In this document: piece after piece, positions 56,101 through 64,000 of the stretch
Numbering within the stretch: position 1 is the first letter of the stretch
Layout of the letters: the number at the start of each line of letters is the position of its first letter
NCBI RefSeq assembly: GCF_003426735.1
Contig: NZ_QVON01000002.1
Coordinates: 496,001-560,000, forward strand
Direction of reading: 5' to 3'
DNA from: Arenibacter sp. P308M17
Lineage (GTDB): Bacteria; Bacteroidota; Bacteroidia; Flavobacteriales; Flavobacteriaceae
DNA: 64,000 nt
The notes under the pieces: generated by a model
What the model was told of the DNA's origin: nothing
Databases searched by the model: none
The model's input: the letters and a program-made list of their open reading frames with translations, nothing else
Program-made: the position numbers and the translations under genes

Positions 56101-56559
56101 ATTGAACATAGAATTCATATTAGTGGAGTGGCTGAGAAGTGGAACATCTAGGGCTGTTACATCCATCTCGGTACAGTTCAAAAAACCAAATTCCATTGAA
56201 CTCCATTCTATTGATCCCCATTGGTCAATGGTTATTAATTTTTTATTATCCATGGGGGTATCGTCTTGCCAACTAGATCCAAAAAAGTAAATCCTGGGAA
56301 AAATTCCTGATATTTTTACCTTATAGGTTCCCGGTTGAGCGTATGTATGGGTAATATTTCCAGTAACATTCATATCCGAAGTTCCATCCCCCCAATCCAC
56401 TGTATAGTCATAGGTTTCCCCAGAATAGGTAGGAATGGTAATCTGGTTATCTTCTGAAATTCCTGGATTATTGGTTTTCCAGGTAGTGATGAATTCCGAT
56501 TGTGCCGATACTGCAAAATGGAAAAAGCCCAAAAGAGCTAAAAAGTAGATTTTTTTCAT
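53161..56559 (-). CDS. BspA/DUF285-type surface protein with two PKD-DUF285 units and a T9SS C-terminal domain
   Basis: 1132 residues. Signal peptide, then two homologous units (about 25-390 and 391-850): each begins with a PKD-like domain ([13 protein letters not shown] and [13 protein letters not shown]), then leucine-rich-like DUF285 repeats ([18 protein letters not shown] and relatives) rich in FNQDI and DVSNV. Next come a thrombospondin-type-3-like calcium stretch ([14 protein letters not shown]), a SprB-like CTGGNDGSI segment, and a C-terminal sorting domain ([12 protein letters not shown]... to KIIKK) for type IX secretion and cell-surface attachment. Likely an adhesion or recognition protein. 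The repeats may vary by recombination. 2 bp ahead of the Fn3 gene. Confidence 0.9.
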   Translation of the reverse strand: MKKIYFLALLGFFHFAVSAQSEFITTWKTNNPGISEDNQITIPTYSGETYDYTVDWGDGTSDMNVTGNITHTYAQPGTYKVKISGIFPRIYFFGSSWQDDTPMDNKKLITIDQWGSIEWSSMEFGFLNCTEMDVTALDVPLLSHSTNMNSMFNGCYSLKGSSSFASWEVSSIEQMNDLFADCFIFNQDISSWNVGNVNGMSYMFSDAQLFNSNIGSWNVADVKDMSGMFQNALAFNQDIGGWNVSQVTQMINMFYGTLLFNQDIGSWNVGMVNTMNAMFANASAFNQDIGNWDVSLVTDMSSMFYGSGSFNQNLGNWHIEVVNNLSGMFNGTALSTKNYDDTLIGWSKQSLNNGLNFDAENSQYCKATEARQSIIDSHGWTISDAGANTECHFVTTWKTDNPGATSDDRIRIPTVPGEIYDYSVDWGDGNTDTGITGNITHQYATPGTYTVSVYGKFPRIYFNDFYGTTQDSDKIVSIDQWGSGEWTSMDNAFLHCSNLDVLATDIPNLEKVGSANGMFRFCEALVGNDSFSAWKVGTILSFGSMFDGASLFNQDISGWDVSNATNLSHMFSNAISFNSDISNWNIGKVQFIDGMFLGAKSFNQPLGKWKVDHLTSMHTLFGGASSFNQDISSWNVGNVQNMGAMFSGAASFNQGIGNWDVSSVTSMNVMFAGAEAFNQDISSWDVSAVTDMTGMFERATSFNQPLNSWNVSNVTQMAIMFVEATSFNKPLYQWDVSNVTDMNGMFGKATSFNQDISDWNIGNVTSIGGMFNGAASFDQNLGKWDVSMVTTMDYLFSGGGLSLENYDKTLIGWSNLQALQSNVLLFMNNSQFCDGELARQSLIDNYGWIITDGGKVPLCNEDNDLDGVLDQYDFCLNTRPGIAVNTNGCDMVPTGGIKVYALTPSCTGGNDGSIEISMDDTEYLLDISISGEGISNQYKNVPSYETFIMDQLPVGAYTVTIAIPEILFQQTYGVAINGLNPISGKRDALDQKGRTVTYNVSGSEKYEVLVNGQISSFIFDDPGEQSIFIEGLSGKTDVSIYGESDCQGHIVDSFYIGDAIQVFPTISSDNIHLLSDDKPFNMMIFSLEGKLIKVIDYQQKANILDISAWESGVYILKMRTDNTEESIKIIKK

Positions 56560-56894
56560 GCAAGGGTTTTACGCTACCAACTTACATTTTGTTATTGGTA
56601 TTACAAAGACCTTTCGTTAATTTGTCCAATTTTTCCTGTTAAATGTTATTCAGAGAATAATAATTATCAACGTTTTAAGGCATAAAAATTACATTTCAGG
56701 AAAGAATCTATAAAAATACACAGTATCCCATCACGCCCTCAAAGCCAAAATTTGGATTAAAGGCAAGCGACTATAAACAAAATTTTGGACAGTCTTTTAG
56801 GTATTGGGAAAAAGTTTGAGTGTTTTTTTCACTCCTAAACAAAAAAACAACCTATTGAATAAGAAAGAATAATTTCAATTTAAATTTTGCCGGA
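56560..56894. other. Spacer upstream of the BspA-type gene
   Basis: 335 bp with no gene. It must carry the BspA-type promoter (minus strand). I found no clean TTTG/TAnnTTTG pair. Confidence 0.35.
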
Positions 56895-57365
56895 TCACTC
56901 TATTTCGGCAATTAAATAGACTATTACCGGGACGTTCAATGGCGATTGATATATGCCGATGGCAGACCGGGTATGGATCCCCTTGTCCCCAAACACCTGG
57001 TTCATTACATCCGAAGCCCCGTCCAAAACATCCGAATGGTCCTTAAACCCCTCGGCGGCCTGTATATGGCAGTCCAAGCGGATAATTTTTTTTACCCTTT
57101 CCAGATCGTTTACGGCATCCTTTAGTTGGGCTATGGCATTAATGGCACAGATACGGGCACAGTCATACCCTTCCTTTATGCTCAGATCGCTCCCTACCCT
57201 ACCGGTAAATGCCAAATCGCCAAACGTTCCGTCTTTCCAGGGCAACTGACCGGAAGTATAAAGGGTATTGTTGGAAATGGCCCATGAAACATAATTCCCT
57301 ACCCCCCTGGGTGCCACTGCTGGCAACACAATTCCCAAACGCTCCAATGTTTCTTCAATAGTCAT
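56895..57365 (-). CDS. RidA-family protein
   Basis: 156 residues from the ATG at 57365 (MTIEETLERLGI); ten more codons are open upstream. RidA/YjgF/YER057c fold with NTLYTSGQLPWKDG and the ligand Arg in GIHTRSAIGI plus AEIE at the end. RidA hydrolyses reactive enamine/imine intermediates. At 156 residues it is longer than the classic 128, belonging to an extended subgroup with extra N-terminal helix. 66 bp from the dehydrogenase gene on the same strand. Confidence 0.86.
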   Translation of the reverse strand: MTIEETLERLGIVLPAVAPRGVGNYVSWAISNNTLYTSGQLPWKDGTFGDLAFTGRVGSDLSIKEGYDCARICAINAIAQLKDAVNDLERVKKIIRLDCHIQAAEGFKDHSDVLDGASDVMNQVFGDKGIHTRSAIGIYQSPLNVPVIVYLIAEIE

Positions 57366-57430
57366 AATAAAACTCTTTTGATGGATTAAGTACAAAAATA
57401 ACCTTTAATTAAAATAACCGCCCTGGTCCG

Positions 57431-58444
57431 TTAAAACAGAATAACCGTTTTCCCAATGGTTTTCCCCGATTCCTGCATTTCATGTGCGGCCTTTAGGTTT
57501 TCTACCGTAAACCCATAAAGCGTAGTAGTCAAGGTGGTCTTTAGAACCCCCTCGTCCAATAATTGGGCCATATGGTTCAAAATTTCGTGCTGTCGCCCTA
57601 TGTCCTCGGTATGGTACATGGAACGGGTAAACATAAATTCCAATGAAAAAGTAACACTCTTGTTCTTTAACAAATTTAAATGTAACGGGGTACTGCTACC
57701 GGTAATGGAAACAATATGGCCTTGGGGTTTTATGATATCGACCGCCAATTCCCAATACCCTTCCAGGTCCACAAAATCCAATATATAATTTACCTGGGGA
57801 TGGCCAATGTTCTCCAGTTCCTCTTTTAGATTATGGTGGTTCAGCACATAGTCCGCTCCCAGATCCTTGCACCAGCTTATGGAATCTTCCCTAGATGCTG
57901 TAGCGATGACCGTAAGGTTGCCAAATTTTTTGGCCAATTGTATGGCTATGGAACCGACCCCTCCGGCACCTGCAATGATCAAAACCGATTTGCCCCTGTC
58001 CTTTTCAGGATGGATCCTTATACGGTCGAATAGTGCTTCGTAGGCGGTTAAGCTTGTCAATGGCATGGCCGCTGCTTCGGGTACACTTAAATTTTTAGGT
58101 CTGTGCCCCACAATACGTTCATCGACGAGCTGATATTCCGCATTGCTCCCACTTCGGGTAAGGTCCCCCGCATAATACACCTCGTCCCCCACCTTGAACC
58201 TTGTGGCCTTTTCCCCTATGGCCTCTACAATTCCAACCGCATCCCATCCAATAATTTTTGGGGTGTCCAACACCTTCCCCTTTGCTGCATTTTGCCTAAT
58301 TTTAAAGTCCACTGGGTTTACGGATATTGCCCAGACCTTAACCAACAGATCATATTCCGCTGGCGTTGGTTTTTCAGTCTCAAAAGCTATAAAACTATTC
58401 TTTTCCGTTATGGGCAACGATTGTTTAAATCCTATTGCTTTCAT
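57431..58444 (-). CDS. Medium-chain NADPH-quinone/alcohol dehydrogenase family protein
   Basis: 337 residues. GroES-like N-terminal half (VWAISVNPVDFKIRQ, VGDEVYYAGDLTRSGSNAEY) and Rossmann half with IIAGAGGVGSIAIQLAKKFG. No cysteine/histidine zinc ligands are seen at the catalytic site, so it is the zinc-independent quinone-oxidoreductase type despite the usual database title. Same strand as RidA, 66 bp upstream of it. Confidence 0.86.
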   Translation of the reverse strand: MKAIGFKQSLPITEKNSFIAFETEKPTPAEYDLLVKVWAISVNPVDFKIRQNAAKGKVLDTPKIIGWDAVGIVEAIGEKATRFKVGDEVYYAGDLTRSGSNAEYQLVDERIVGHRPKNLSVPEAAAMPLTSLTAYEALFDRIRIHPEKDRGKSVLIIAGAGGVGSIAIQLAKKFGNLTVIATASREDSISWCKDLGADYVLNHHNLKEELENIGHPQVNYILDFVDLEGYWELAVDIIKPQGHIVSITGSSTPLHLNLLKNKSVTFSLEFMFTRSMYHTEDIGRQHEILNHMAQLLDEGVLKTTLTTTLYGFTVENLKAAHEMQESGKTIGKTVILF

Positions 58445-58466
58445 TGTTTTTTATTTAGTTAAAGGT

Positions 58467-58648
58467 TTAGTAGATGACAATATTCCATTTCGCAAGATTT
58501 TCCTCAATTTCTGACCCCGACCCTAAAGCCCGCCTGAACGAAGTAGTCGGGCAGGGGAGAAATTAAGGAAAATCAGGCTCCCTTTAGGGTTTGGGGTAAA
58601 ACGGATTTTCCGCTAAACCTTGTTAAGACGATTTTTGTCATGTACTTA
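58467..58648. repeat. 183-bp palindromic repeat, copy B
   Basis: Near-copy of 20118-20300, same orientation, including the GCCCGCCTGAACGAAG tip and terminal TTAGTAGATGACAA and TTGTCATGTACTTA. A shorter palindrome CGGGCAGGCCTGCC at about 58681 follows it. Confidence 0.8.
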
Positions 58649-58882
58649 GAATTAATATTAAAACCCCGCCTTAACGTAGTCGGGCAGGCCTGCCTTTGCC
58701 AACAGGCAGGCTTGTTCCCTATACTTATTGGGATTAATTTTTAAATACTTAGGTGTCCACAGTGGGTAGTGGCCGTTTACAGTTGGCATAAAAATGATTT
58801 CATTGTTTACTGCTTATCGCTTACTGCCTACTTTGCAGACCGGTGCCTAATTGAAGCTCTTTTAGCTATTGCTTATAGTGTA

Positions 58883-58945
58883 TTGCCCATTGCCCATTGT
58901 TCATTGTTCATTGTTCATTGTTCATTGTTCATTGTTCATTGTTCA
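58883..58945. repeat. Heptanucleotide tandem repeat (TTGTTCA)7
   Basis: Two TTGCCCA units followed by seven TTGTTCA units. One base different from the complement of the CAGTGAA type in the mocA repeat. The ORF track's HCSLFIV repeat is its translation and not a gene. The remainder of 58649-59095 has no gene. Confidence 0.9.
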
Positions 58946-59095
58946 TTGCAAGTATAAAGATACCTGATTCAAAAATATAATAGGGTTGTCACAAATATTT
59001 TTTCCCTTGATCAATTAATATTTACCTGACCATCATCAGGGTTTTTAACTAAAAACTTCTTTATATTTATAGTATCAATCAATACATTTTTCGCA

Positions 59096-59311
59096 ATGAA
59101 CGATTTAAGAAAAGTATTAGGTGATATTTCTCAGCTCACTTCCGAAATTGAAACCCATTATCCCGAGCTATACCGTTTTTTGGACGAAAATCCTTTGACC
59201 CTTCCGGCAAATAATCTTCCCCATGTAAACAAGGAAGATTTAAAGGATTATTTGGAGAGTTTAAAGCAATTGATCAAACATCATTTAGAGACCCATAAAA
59301 AAAATGGTTAA
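59096..59311 (+). CDS. Small conserved helical protein (71 aa)
   Basis: 71 residues, MNDLRKVLGDISQLTSEIE to ETHKKNG. Helical, charged, with HYPELYRFLDENP and NLPHVNKEDLKDYLESLK. No domain is recognised. It directly precedes the ArsC-like gene (20-bp gap, same strand) and is probably co-transcribed, hence perhaps functionally linked. Confidence 0.7.
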   Translation: MNDLRKVLGDISQLTSEIETHYPELYRFLDENPLTLPANNLPHVNKEDLKDYLESLKQLIKHHLETHKKNG

Positions 59312-59331
59312 TACCACCTTAAAGTAAAACT

Positions 59332-59697
59332 ATGGGAGAAATAGCCAGCTCGGAAAGACAGATAACCCTATATTACAGTTCCAAGTCCACAAGGGCCAAG
59401 CAAACCTTGGCATATGCCAAAGCTGAAGGATTGCCGATACTTGAAATCGACATCCTAAAAGTTCCTTTGACCGGTACCCAGATTACGGAATTGGCGGGTA
59501 AATTGAATATGGAAGTCAAAGATCTCGTAAATCAGGAACATCCTGCCTACAAAGCCCATTTTGACCCTCACGAGTTTTCTACCGACGATTGGATAAAAAT
59601 GATTAGGCATACGCCCGAAATTATGAAGCAACCTATTGCCGTTCGTGGTGGAAAGACCATTTTAGTGGAAACCCCTACGGATATTATAAAAATTTAA
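59332..59697 (+). CDS. ArsC/Spx-fold protein lacking active-site cysteine
   Basis: 121 residues. Reads as the thioredoxin-like ArsC/Spx fold: ITLYYSSKSTRAKQTLAYAKAEGLPILEIDILKVPLTG then HEFSTDDWIKMI and PIAVRGGKTILVETP. The position that is Cys in ArsC (C-x-T-S/C) or C-x-x-C in Spx is S-S-K-S here; no cysteine exists anywhere in the protein. So it cannot do thiol chemistry and may be a binding module, perhaps an RNA-polymerase or partner adaptor like Spx. Confidence 0.76.
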   Translation: MGEIASSERQITLYYSSKSTRAKQTLAYAKAEGLPILEIDILKVPLTGTQITELAGKLNMEVKDLVNQEHPAYKAHFDPHEFSTDDWIKMIRHTPEIMKQPIAVRGGKTILVETPTDIIKI

Positions 59698-60407
59698 TAT
59701 AAATGAACTAAGGGATCATGACTAATTGTTGTGTATATTAAAAAATCGGAAATAATTTGAATAGCCGTGTTTCTTGATTTTTATTTACCTAGAAGAATCT
59801 ACGAATACCAATGATCAAATTATTCTTTCATTTTTCTCAATTGGTTTTTATTGTTTTTTATCGGTTTTCGTGAATCTTCGATTTCGTCTTAAATCAAGTG
59901 GTTTCCACATTGGCTATGGAAGCCCTGTCTATCCGCCAGGCAGGCGTCCAAAGAGCATCTCACCCAAGTGAAAGCGGTCTGGACGCTGCGGCGGCTGTTC
60001 GGCTCTTTTAATTGTAAGTGTTGCTAAGTTGGCCTTGGCTACTGCCGGCTCCTCCAAGCCAAGGTACACTGTACCTTGGTTGTTCGGCCCTGGTCGTTTT
60101 TTATTCATCAGTTTGTCTATTGTTTTTATTGGTATTCATGAATGCTCTGCATTTGGGCGATGCAAAAAATGAACAGAGCACGAATTTGGGATATAAGATT
60201 CTATCTTACTCCAATTCACACACAACTTTTGAGATTGATCCGAACTAAGCCAACACAGAGCGTACGAGGTATTGAAAGCAAGACCACTGCCATACAAGGC
60301 TAAATAATCCATTGCCGTCTATCTAATTACCTATAATGCTGCCCCCGGGGCTTCGGGCAATTCTATTGATCAAATATGTACATTCAGCTAAATGCCTATG
60401 GGTGCGA
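59698..60407. other. Repeat-containing spacer
   Basis: About 710 bp. At 59808-59890 there is a relative of the 42814 tandem unit (TTCTTTCATTTTTCTCAA, TTTTCGTGAATCTTCG); at 60115-60145 TTGTTTTTATTGGTATTCATGA; a palindrome CCGCCAGGCAGGCG at 59935. The short frames are not genes. Confidence 0.45.
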
Positions 60408-61511
60408 TCAAACTTTTATATAAATCTTTCTTTTATCCAGCCAAAGTCCTACAAGCCAACAAATAAACATAAAAACAAAGGCAAAGGCAAACGATCCATA
60501 ATAGGGTCCCAACCAGCTGAAGCCATTCACATAGATGTAATTGTACAGGCTTTGATTTCCATCTACCCTTACAAACAGTAAGCTAATGGCCAAATATTCA
60601 GACAAGAGATATATGAAGAGGGGGTTCTTTCCAAAGATCTCGAAGAAGTTAAAGTTTATGGGCTTTTTAACAAATTCGATGGCATAAATAAGCAAGGACA
60701 ATACAATGATGTCCAGGCCAATGGTAAGGATTACGAACGAACTTGTCCATAACTTCTTGTTGAAAGGGAAACTAAAATTCCAAAAATACGCAACGGCCAA
60801 CAGCCCTACCGCTATCATTAACATTTTGGCCAACTTTTCATAAGTAATGCCTCCTTGAATAACAAACTGCCCTACCAGATACCCTGCCAATACATTACAG
60901 ATGGCCGGCAAGGTACTCAATAAGCCCTCGGGATCGAACGGAAGTCCATCCCCACCATAAAGGTGGCCATCGCCTAGAAGCAACCTATCAAGGGTTCTCA
61001 CTAGGTTGCCCTCCAAGGTATAATCGCCAAAGGTGCCAAGCAGTCCCCAATAGCCAAGGAGGATGATGGCAGAAGCGATAATTAGCTGACGGTTGCTAAG
61101 AAAATAGATCATGGTTGCCCCTATAAAATAACAAATAGCGATTCGCTGTAACACTCCCATTATCCGGGTTTGGCTAAAAGGAATCCCGGCCAGTTCCCCG
61201 GAGTCCGTCCATGAAACAAAAGGGAACCAGTACATGATATAGCCCAATAAAAAGATGATCAAAGTCCTTTTGATAATTTTCTGAAAAACCTCCGAAAGCG
61301 GTTTATCGGCCCATCTGGTCTTAACAAATGCAAAAGCATTTCCTACCGCAAAAAGAAAAGAGGGAAAAACCAGGTCGGTCGGCGTAAACCCATGCCATTT
61401 GGCGTGCAATAGAGGCGCGAAGGTAAGATCCCAATCCCCCGCAGAATTAACAATAATCATTAAGCAAATGGTTAATCCGCGGAATACATCGAGGGCTTTG
61501 AATCGTTTCAT
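60408..61511 (-). CDS. DUF5009/NagX-like membrane acyltransferase
   Basis: 367 residues, about ten transmembrane helices. N-terminal KALDVFRGLTICLMIIVNSAGD and HGFTPTDLVFPSFLFAVGNAFA match the heparan-alpha-glucosaminide N-acetyltransferase-like (DUF5009, DUF1624) family that moves acetyl from CoA across the membrane to amino sugars. Its acceptor cannot be seen here. Not in an obvious operon. Confidence 0.85.
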   Translation of the reverse strand: MKRFKALDVFRGLTICLMIIVNSAGDWDLTFAPLLHAKWHGFTPTDLVFPSFLFAVGNAFAFVKTRWADKPLSEVFQKIIKRTLIIFLLGYIMYWFPFVSWTDSGELAGIPFSQTRIMGVLQRIAICYFIGATMIYFLSNRQLIIASAIILLGYWGLLGTFGDYTLEGNLVRTLDRLLLGDGHLYGGDGLPFDPEGLLSTLPAICNVLAGYLVGQFVIQGGITYEKLAKMLMIAVGLLAVAYFWNFSFPFNKKLWTSSFVILTIGLDIIVLSLLIYAIEFVKKPINFNFFEIFGKNPLFIYLLSEYLAISLLFVRVDGNQSLYNYIYVNGFSWLGPYYGSFAFAFVFMFICWLVGLWLDKRKIYIKV

Positions 61512-61680
61512 GACACACTATATTTTATGTGGCCCCTAAGGTAGTCAGTCCTATTATTTTACCAAATTAATTGTTCGTTTCTTACAGGGGAAATAAACTA
61601 ACCCAATTTAAGACTATTATACGTTGCAAAAAGAGCTATCAGGTCGATAAAAATGGACAACCATCTAATGTAGTTCCTAT

Positions 61681-62709
61681 TTAAAGCGGTATCTGTTGGC
61701 TTAAACAATGCAGGGTGCCAAAGCCCCATATAAGATCAATGGCACCAATACCTATTACTTCCCTATCAGGAAAGCAACTGGCCAGGATGTTCAACGCCAT
61801 TCTATCTAACGGATCATTAAAGGTGGGCACTAAAACACAGTGGTTAAGAATCAGAAAATTGGCATAACTGGCAGGTAGGGTCAAACCCTCAAATACAATA
61901 TCCTTGGGCATGGGCAGGGTGATGATTTTTGGGGATCTACCATCTTCCAAGCTGGCATTCCCAAGTATCTCCAAATTATCCTGGAGAGCCCTATAATTTT
62001 TATGTTCGGGGTCTTTCTCCACTACGGTCACAATGGTTTCTGCATCCACAAACCTGCACAAATCGTCTATATGGCCGTGGGTGTCGTCCCCTATTATGCC
62101 ATCCCCCACCCAGATGGTATTGGTGATCCCCAGATATTCCTTAAAAATAGCTTCGTAATCCTTCTTGGTAAAGCCGGCATTCCTCACCTGTACCGTTGGG
62201 TGCAAGAGACACTCCTCCGATGTAATCATGGTTCCCTTGCCGTTCACTTCAAGTGCCCCGCCTTCCAGAACCACGGGCTTGCCCTGGTATACCACCTGTG
62301 TCAAAGGCAATTTCAGGACCTCCGCTACGGCCTTAGGAACCTTTCTGTCCAGTTTATGATTGGAATATTTGGCCCAACCATTAAAATTAAAGTTTAGGGC
62401 TTCACTGTCCTTGCCATTTTTAACAATAATGGGTCCTGAATCCCGCATCCAACTACGGTTGGTCTTCTGAATGATAAAAGTGATTTTTTTAAGGTTCACG
62501 GTGGCCGTTTCCAACATTTCCGCAACCTTTTCCCTATGTTGGGAACTGTCCACTAGCAAAAAAACCTCTTCATGGGAAGCCACCTTTTTAATGAACTCCA
62601 CAAAAGCCCATTGTATGGCGCCATACTTACCTGGCCAATCGTTACCGTTATGGGGAAAACAGAGTAGAATGCCCTGTTGTTTTTCCCATTCTGCAGGAAA
62701 CCTTCCCAT
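61681..62709 (-). CDS. aguA: Agmatine deiminase
   Basis: 342 residues. Converts agmatine to N-carbamoylputrescine and ammonia. Pentein fold: WMRDSGPI, VLEGGALEVNGKG, IGDDTHGHIDDLCRFV and the catalytic Cys in GTLHCLSQQIP. It begins exactly where aguB stops (62710), so translation is coupled. Terminal gene of the pair. Confidence 0.95.
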   Translation of the reverse strand: MGRFPAEWEKQQGILLCFPHNGNDWPGKYGAIQWAFVEFIKKVASHEEVFLLVDSSQHREKVAEMLETATVNLKKITFIIQKTNRSWMRDSGPIIVKNGKDSEALNFNFNGWAKYSNHKLDRKVPKAVAEVLKLPLTQVVYQGKPVVLEGGALEVNGKGTMITSEECLLHPTVQVRNAGFTKKDYEAIFKEYLGITNTIWVGDGIIGDDTHGHIDDLCRFVDAETIVTVVEKDPEHKNYRALQDNLEILGNASLEDGRSPKIITLPMPKDIVFEGLTLPASYANFLILNHCVLVPTFNDPLDRMALNILASCFPDREVIGIGAIDLIWGFGTLHCLSQQIPL

Positions 62710-63591
62710 TTAGTCCAAGGCCCTTTTGGTGATGTCGGCAAAGGCATCTATACGCCGATCCCTGAAAAACGGCCAATTCTGACGTACATTTTCCTGTAGG
62801 TCCAGATCCACTTCGGCTATTAGGATCTCTTCCTTATCGTGGGAAGCCTGGGCCAGGATCTCACCTTGGGGCCCCGCGATAAAGGATCTTCCCCAAAACT
62901 CGATACCTGCCGTATTGGGGAGATATTGCTCCAAACCGATTCTATTGGCAGCCGCCACAAATATTCCGTTGGCTACGGCGTGACCTTTCATTACGTTCAT
63001 CCAGGCATTGTATTGTTTTTCCCCGTATTGCTCCTTCTCCTGTGGATGCCAGCCAATGGCCGTTGGGTAAAATAAAACTTCGGCCCCTTTAAGTGCCGTA
63101 AGTCTGGCCGCTTCAGGGTACCATTGGTCCCAACATATAAGGGTCCCTATATTCCCTTTTTTAGTAGGATTGTTCTTAAAGCCCAGATCCCCTGGTGTAA
63201 AATAGAACTTTTCATAGAAGTGCGGATCGTCCGGAATGTGCATTTTTCGATATAGGCCGGCTTCGGTACCATCCGTATCAATAATATAGGCACTATTGTG
63301 ATAAATACCTGCCATCCGCTTTTCAAAAAAAGGTACAATAATTACTACCCCCAGCTCCTTGGCCAAAGCACTAAACGCCTTAAAAGAGGTGCCGTACAAT
63401 GGCTCTGCCAAGGCAAAATTGTCAGTATCCTCACTTTGACAAAAATAGTGGCTACTATATAGCTCAGGGAGACAAATAACCTCTGCCCCTTCATCAGCGG
63501 CCCTTCCAACCCAGAACATGCATTTTTTAAGGTTGTTTTCGGCAACATCGTTGAGGTTCAATTGTACTACTGCAATCTTATATTTCTTCAT
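62710..63591 (-). CDS. aguB: N-carbamoylputrescine amidase
   Basis: 293 residues. Nitrilase-superfamily triad: Glu in CLPELYSS, Lys in RKMHIP, Cys in ICWDQWYPEAARL. Yields putrescine, CO2 and ammonia from carbamoylputrescine. Together with aguA it makes a two-step agmatine route, a polyamine supply that does not need ornithine decarboxylase. No arginine decarboxylase gene is in the window. Confidence 0.95.
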   Translation of the reverse strand: MKKYKIAVVQLNLNDVAENNLKKCMFWVGRAADEGAEVICLPELYSSHYFCQSEDTDNFALAEPLYGTSFKAFSALAKELGVVIIVPFFEKRMAGIYHNSAYIIDTDGTEAGLYRKMHIPDDPHFYEKFYFTPGDLGFKNNPTKKGNIGTLICWDQWYPEAARLTALKGAEVLFYPTAIGWHPQEKEQYGEKQYNAWMNVMKGHAVANGIFVAAANRIGLEQYLPNTAGIEFWGRSFIAGPQGEILAQASHDKEEILIAEVDLDLQENVRQNWPFFRDRRIDAFADITKRALD

Positions 63592-64000
63592 CTTGTTATT
63601 ATAAAAGATGTTGCAAAAGTAATATATATTATCATTATTGTCCGGTTAAAGACAAAAGACCTCTTCGTTGCAAGACTTAAGACTAAAGATCCTATTACAA
63701 CCAGCTGATTTAAAGCCTCCCTTTTTATTAGGATATATCGAATCAAAAAGCAGGATACAAAAGACGTCAATGACTTTAAATTATTTTTATTAATGGACTT
63801 ATGATGATTTGTAAAAAATTTATCGGACAACAATAATATATAATAGAATATATAGACCCATTAAGCCGGGGCCTAAATAATTTCCACGGAATAGGGCATG
63901 CGGTCCTATCTTTCGCTTATAACGATTTAAAAATGATCCCATAAGGTATGTCCAAATTATTGCCACCATTGGGAGGTTGAAACTTCTATACCATTAATGG
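63592..64000. other. Non-coding right edge
   Basis: About 400 bp upstream of aguB. I see no convincing gene; the minus-strand frame 63588-63833 is AT-run-rich and overlaps the aguB start. It should contain the aguBA promoter. Confidence 0.35.

Noticed and set aside
58769-58957. ORF with HCSLFIV repeats
   Set aside because: Simple translation of the TTGTTCA heptamer repeat.
63588-63833. 81-residue minus-strand ORF overlapping the aguB start
   Set aside because: Overlaps the promoter and start of aguB and is biased by AT runs.
1-64000. CRISPR arrays, tRNA and rRNA genes
   Set aside because: I looked for regularly spaced identical repeats, CCA ends and clover-leaf-like arms and found none.

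Overview
The window looks like chromosome of a marine Flavobacteriaceae bacterium (Bacteroidota), in the neighbourhood of Maribacter, Arenibacter or Zobellia. The evidence is the short 287-residue Bacteroidota-type primary sigma factor, TAnnTTTG-type -7 boxes, a type IX secretion C-terminal domain on a surface protein, many SusD-era style lipoproteins with Cys near residue 16-33, a Moco/isoquinoline-oxidoreductase cluster, and AT-rich spacers filled with short palindromic and 7-bp repeats. No rRNA, tRNA, CRISPR array, phage or intact transposase gene is visible. Family names come from reading motifs by eye; nothing was searched.

Layout. 0.2-5.7 kb: CorA channel, a cysE-cysM cysteine pair, DUF2461, a small conserved protein, DUF72 and a YciA-type thioesterase. 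6.0-10.1 kb: a two-gene signalling unit, consisting of a histidine-kinase-like protein whose phospho-accepting His is lost but which keeps REC and HPt sites, and a membrane-anchored acidic repeat protein; these are followed by two tiny paralogous ORFs. 10.2-16.5 kb: rpoD (minus strand), DUF6155, a DEAH helicase with a glycosyltransferase 5 bp behind it, menB and a one-lobed helicase-like protein. 16.9-22.2 kb: three cell-envelope hydrolase-type genes in a row (3D-domain lipoprotein, muramoyl amidase, M14 carboxypeptidase), a small MITE-like element, then a phosphodiesterase-alkaline phosphatase fusion. 22.3-24.4 kb: OmpA-like and von Willebrand A lipoproteins on the minus strand, each with its own terminator.

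24.8-35.5 kb: a NagB-like isomerase, then a molybdenum hydroxylase island: [2Fe-2S] subunit, molybdopterin subunit with a Tat-like leader, MoaD, MoaA, MobA, a MoeB/rhodanese protein, a YdjC deacetylase, MoeA, XdhC and MocA. Together these make, finish, protect and insert the cofactor, but moaC and moaE are not here. 35.9-42.7 kb: amidohydrolase, RecQ, metallophosphatase and a lipoprotein flanked by near-identical 163-bp repeats. 42.7-45.2 kb is an almost gene-free, repeat-rich and compositionally odd stretch with one coiled-coil-like gene and an FG-GAP pseudogene scrap.

45.2-56.6 kb, all minus strand: a vanadium-haloperoxidase/PAP2-type lipoprotein behind a TolB-N/TPR regulator, a CBM9-like protein, a 734-residue secreted protein of unknown function with a 20-bp palindrome at its start, and a T9SS-exported BspA/DUF285 protein with an Fn3-like lipoprotein 2 bp downstream. 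56.9-63.6 kb: RidA, a medium-chain dehydrogenase, a 71-residue protein with a cysteine-less ArsC/Spx-fold protein, a DUF5009-type membrane acyltransferase and the agmatine-to-putrescine pair aguB-aguA.

A recurring theme is repeats at gene 3' ends: the stop codons of the M14 peptidase, MoeB-like, MocA and RecQ genes all lie in or at repeat sequence.
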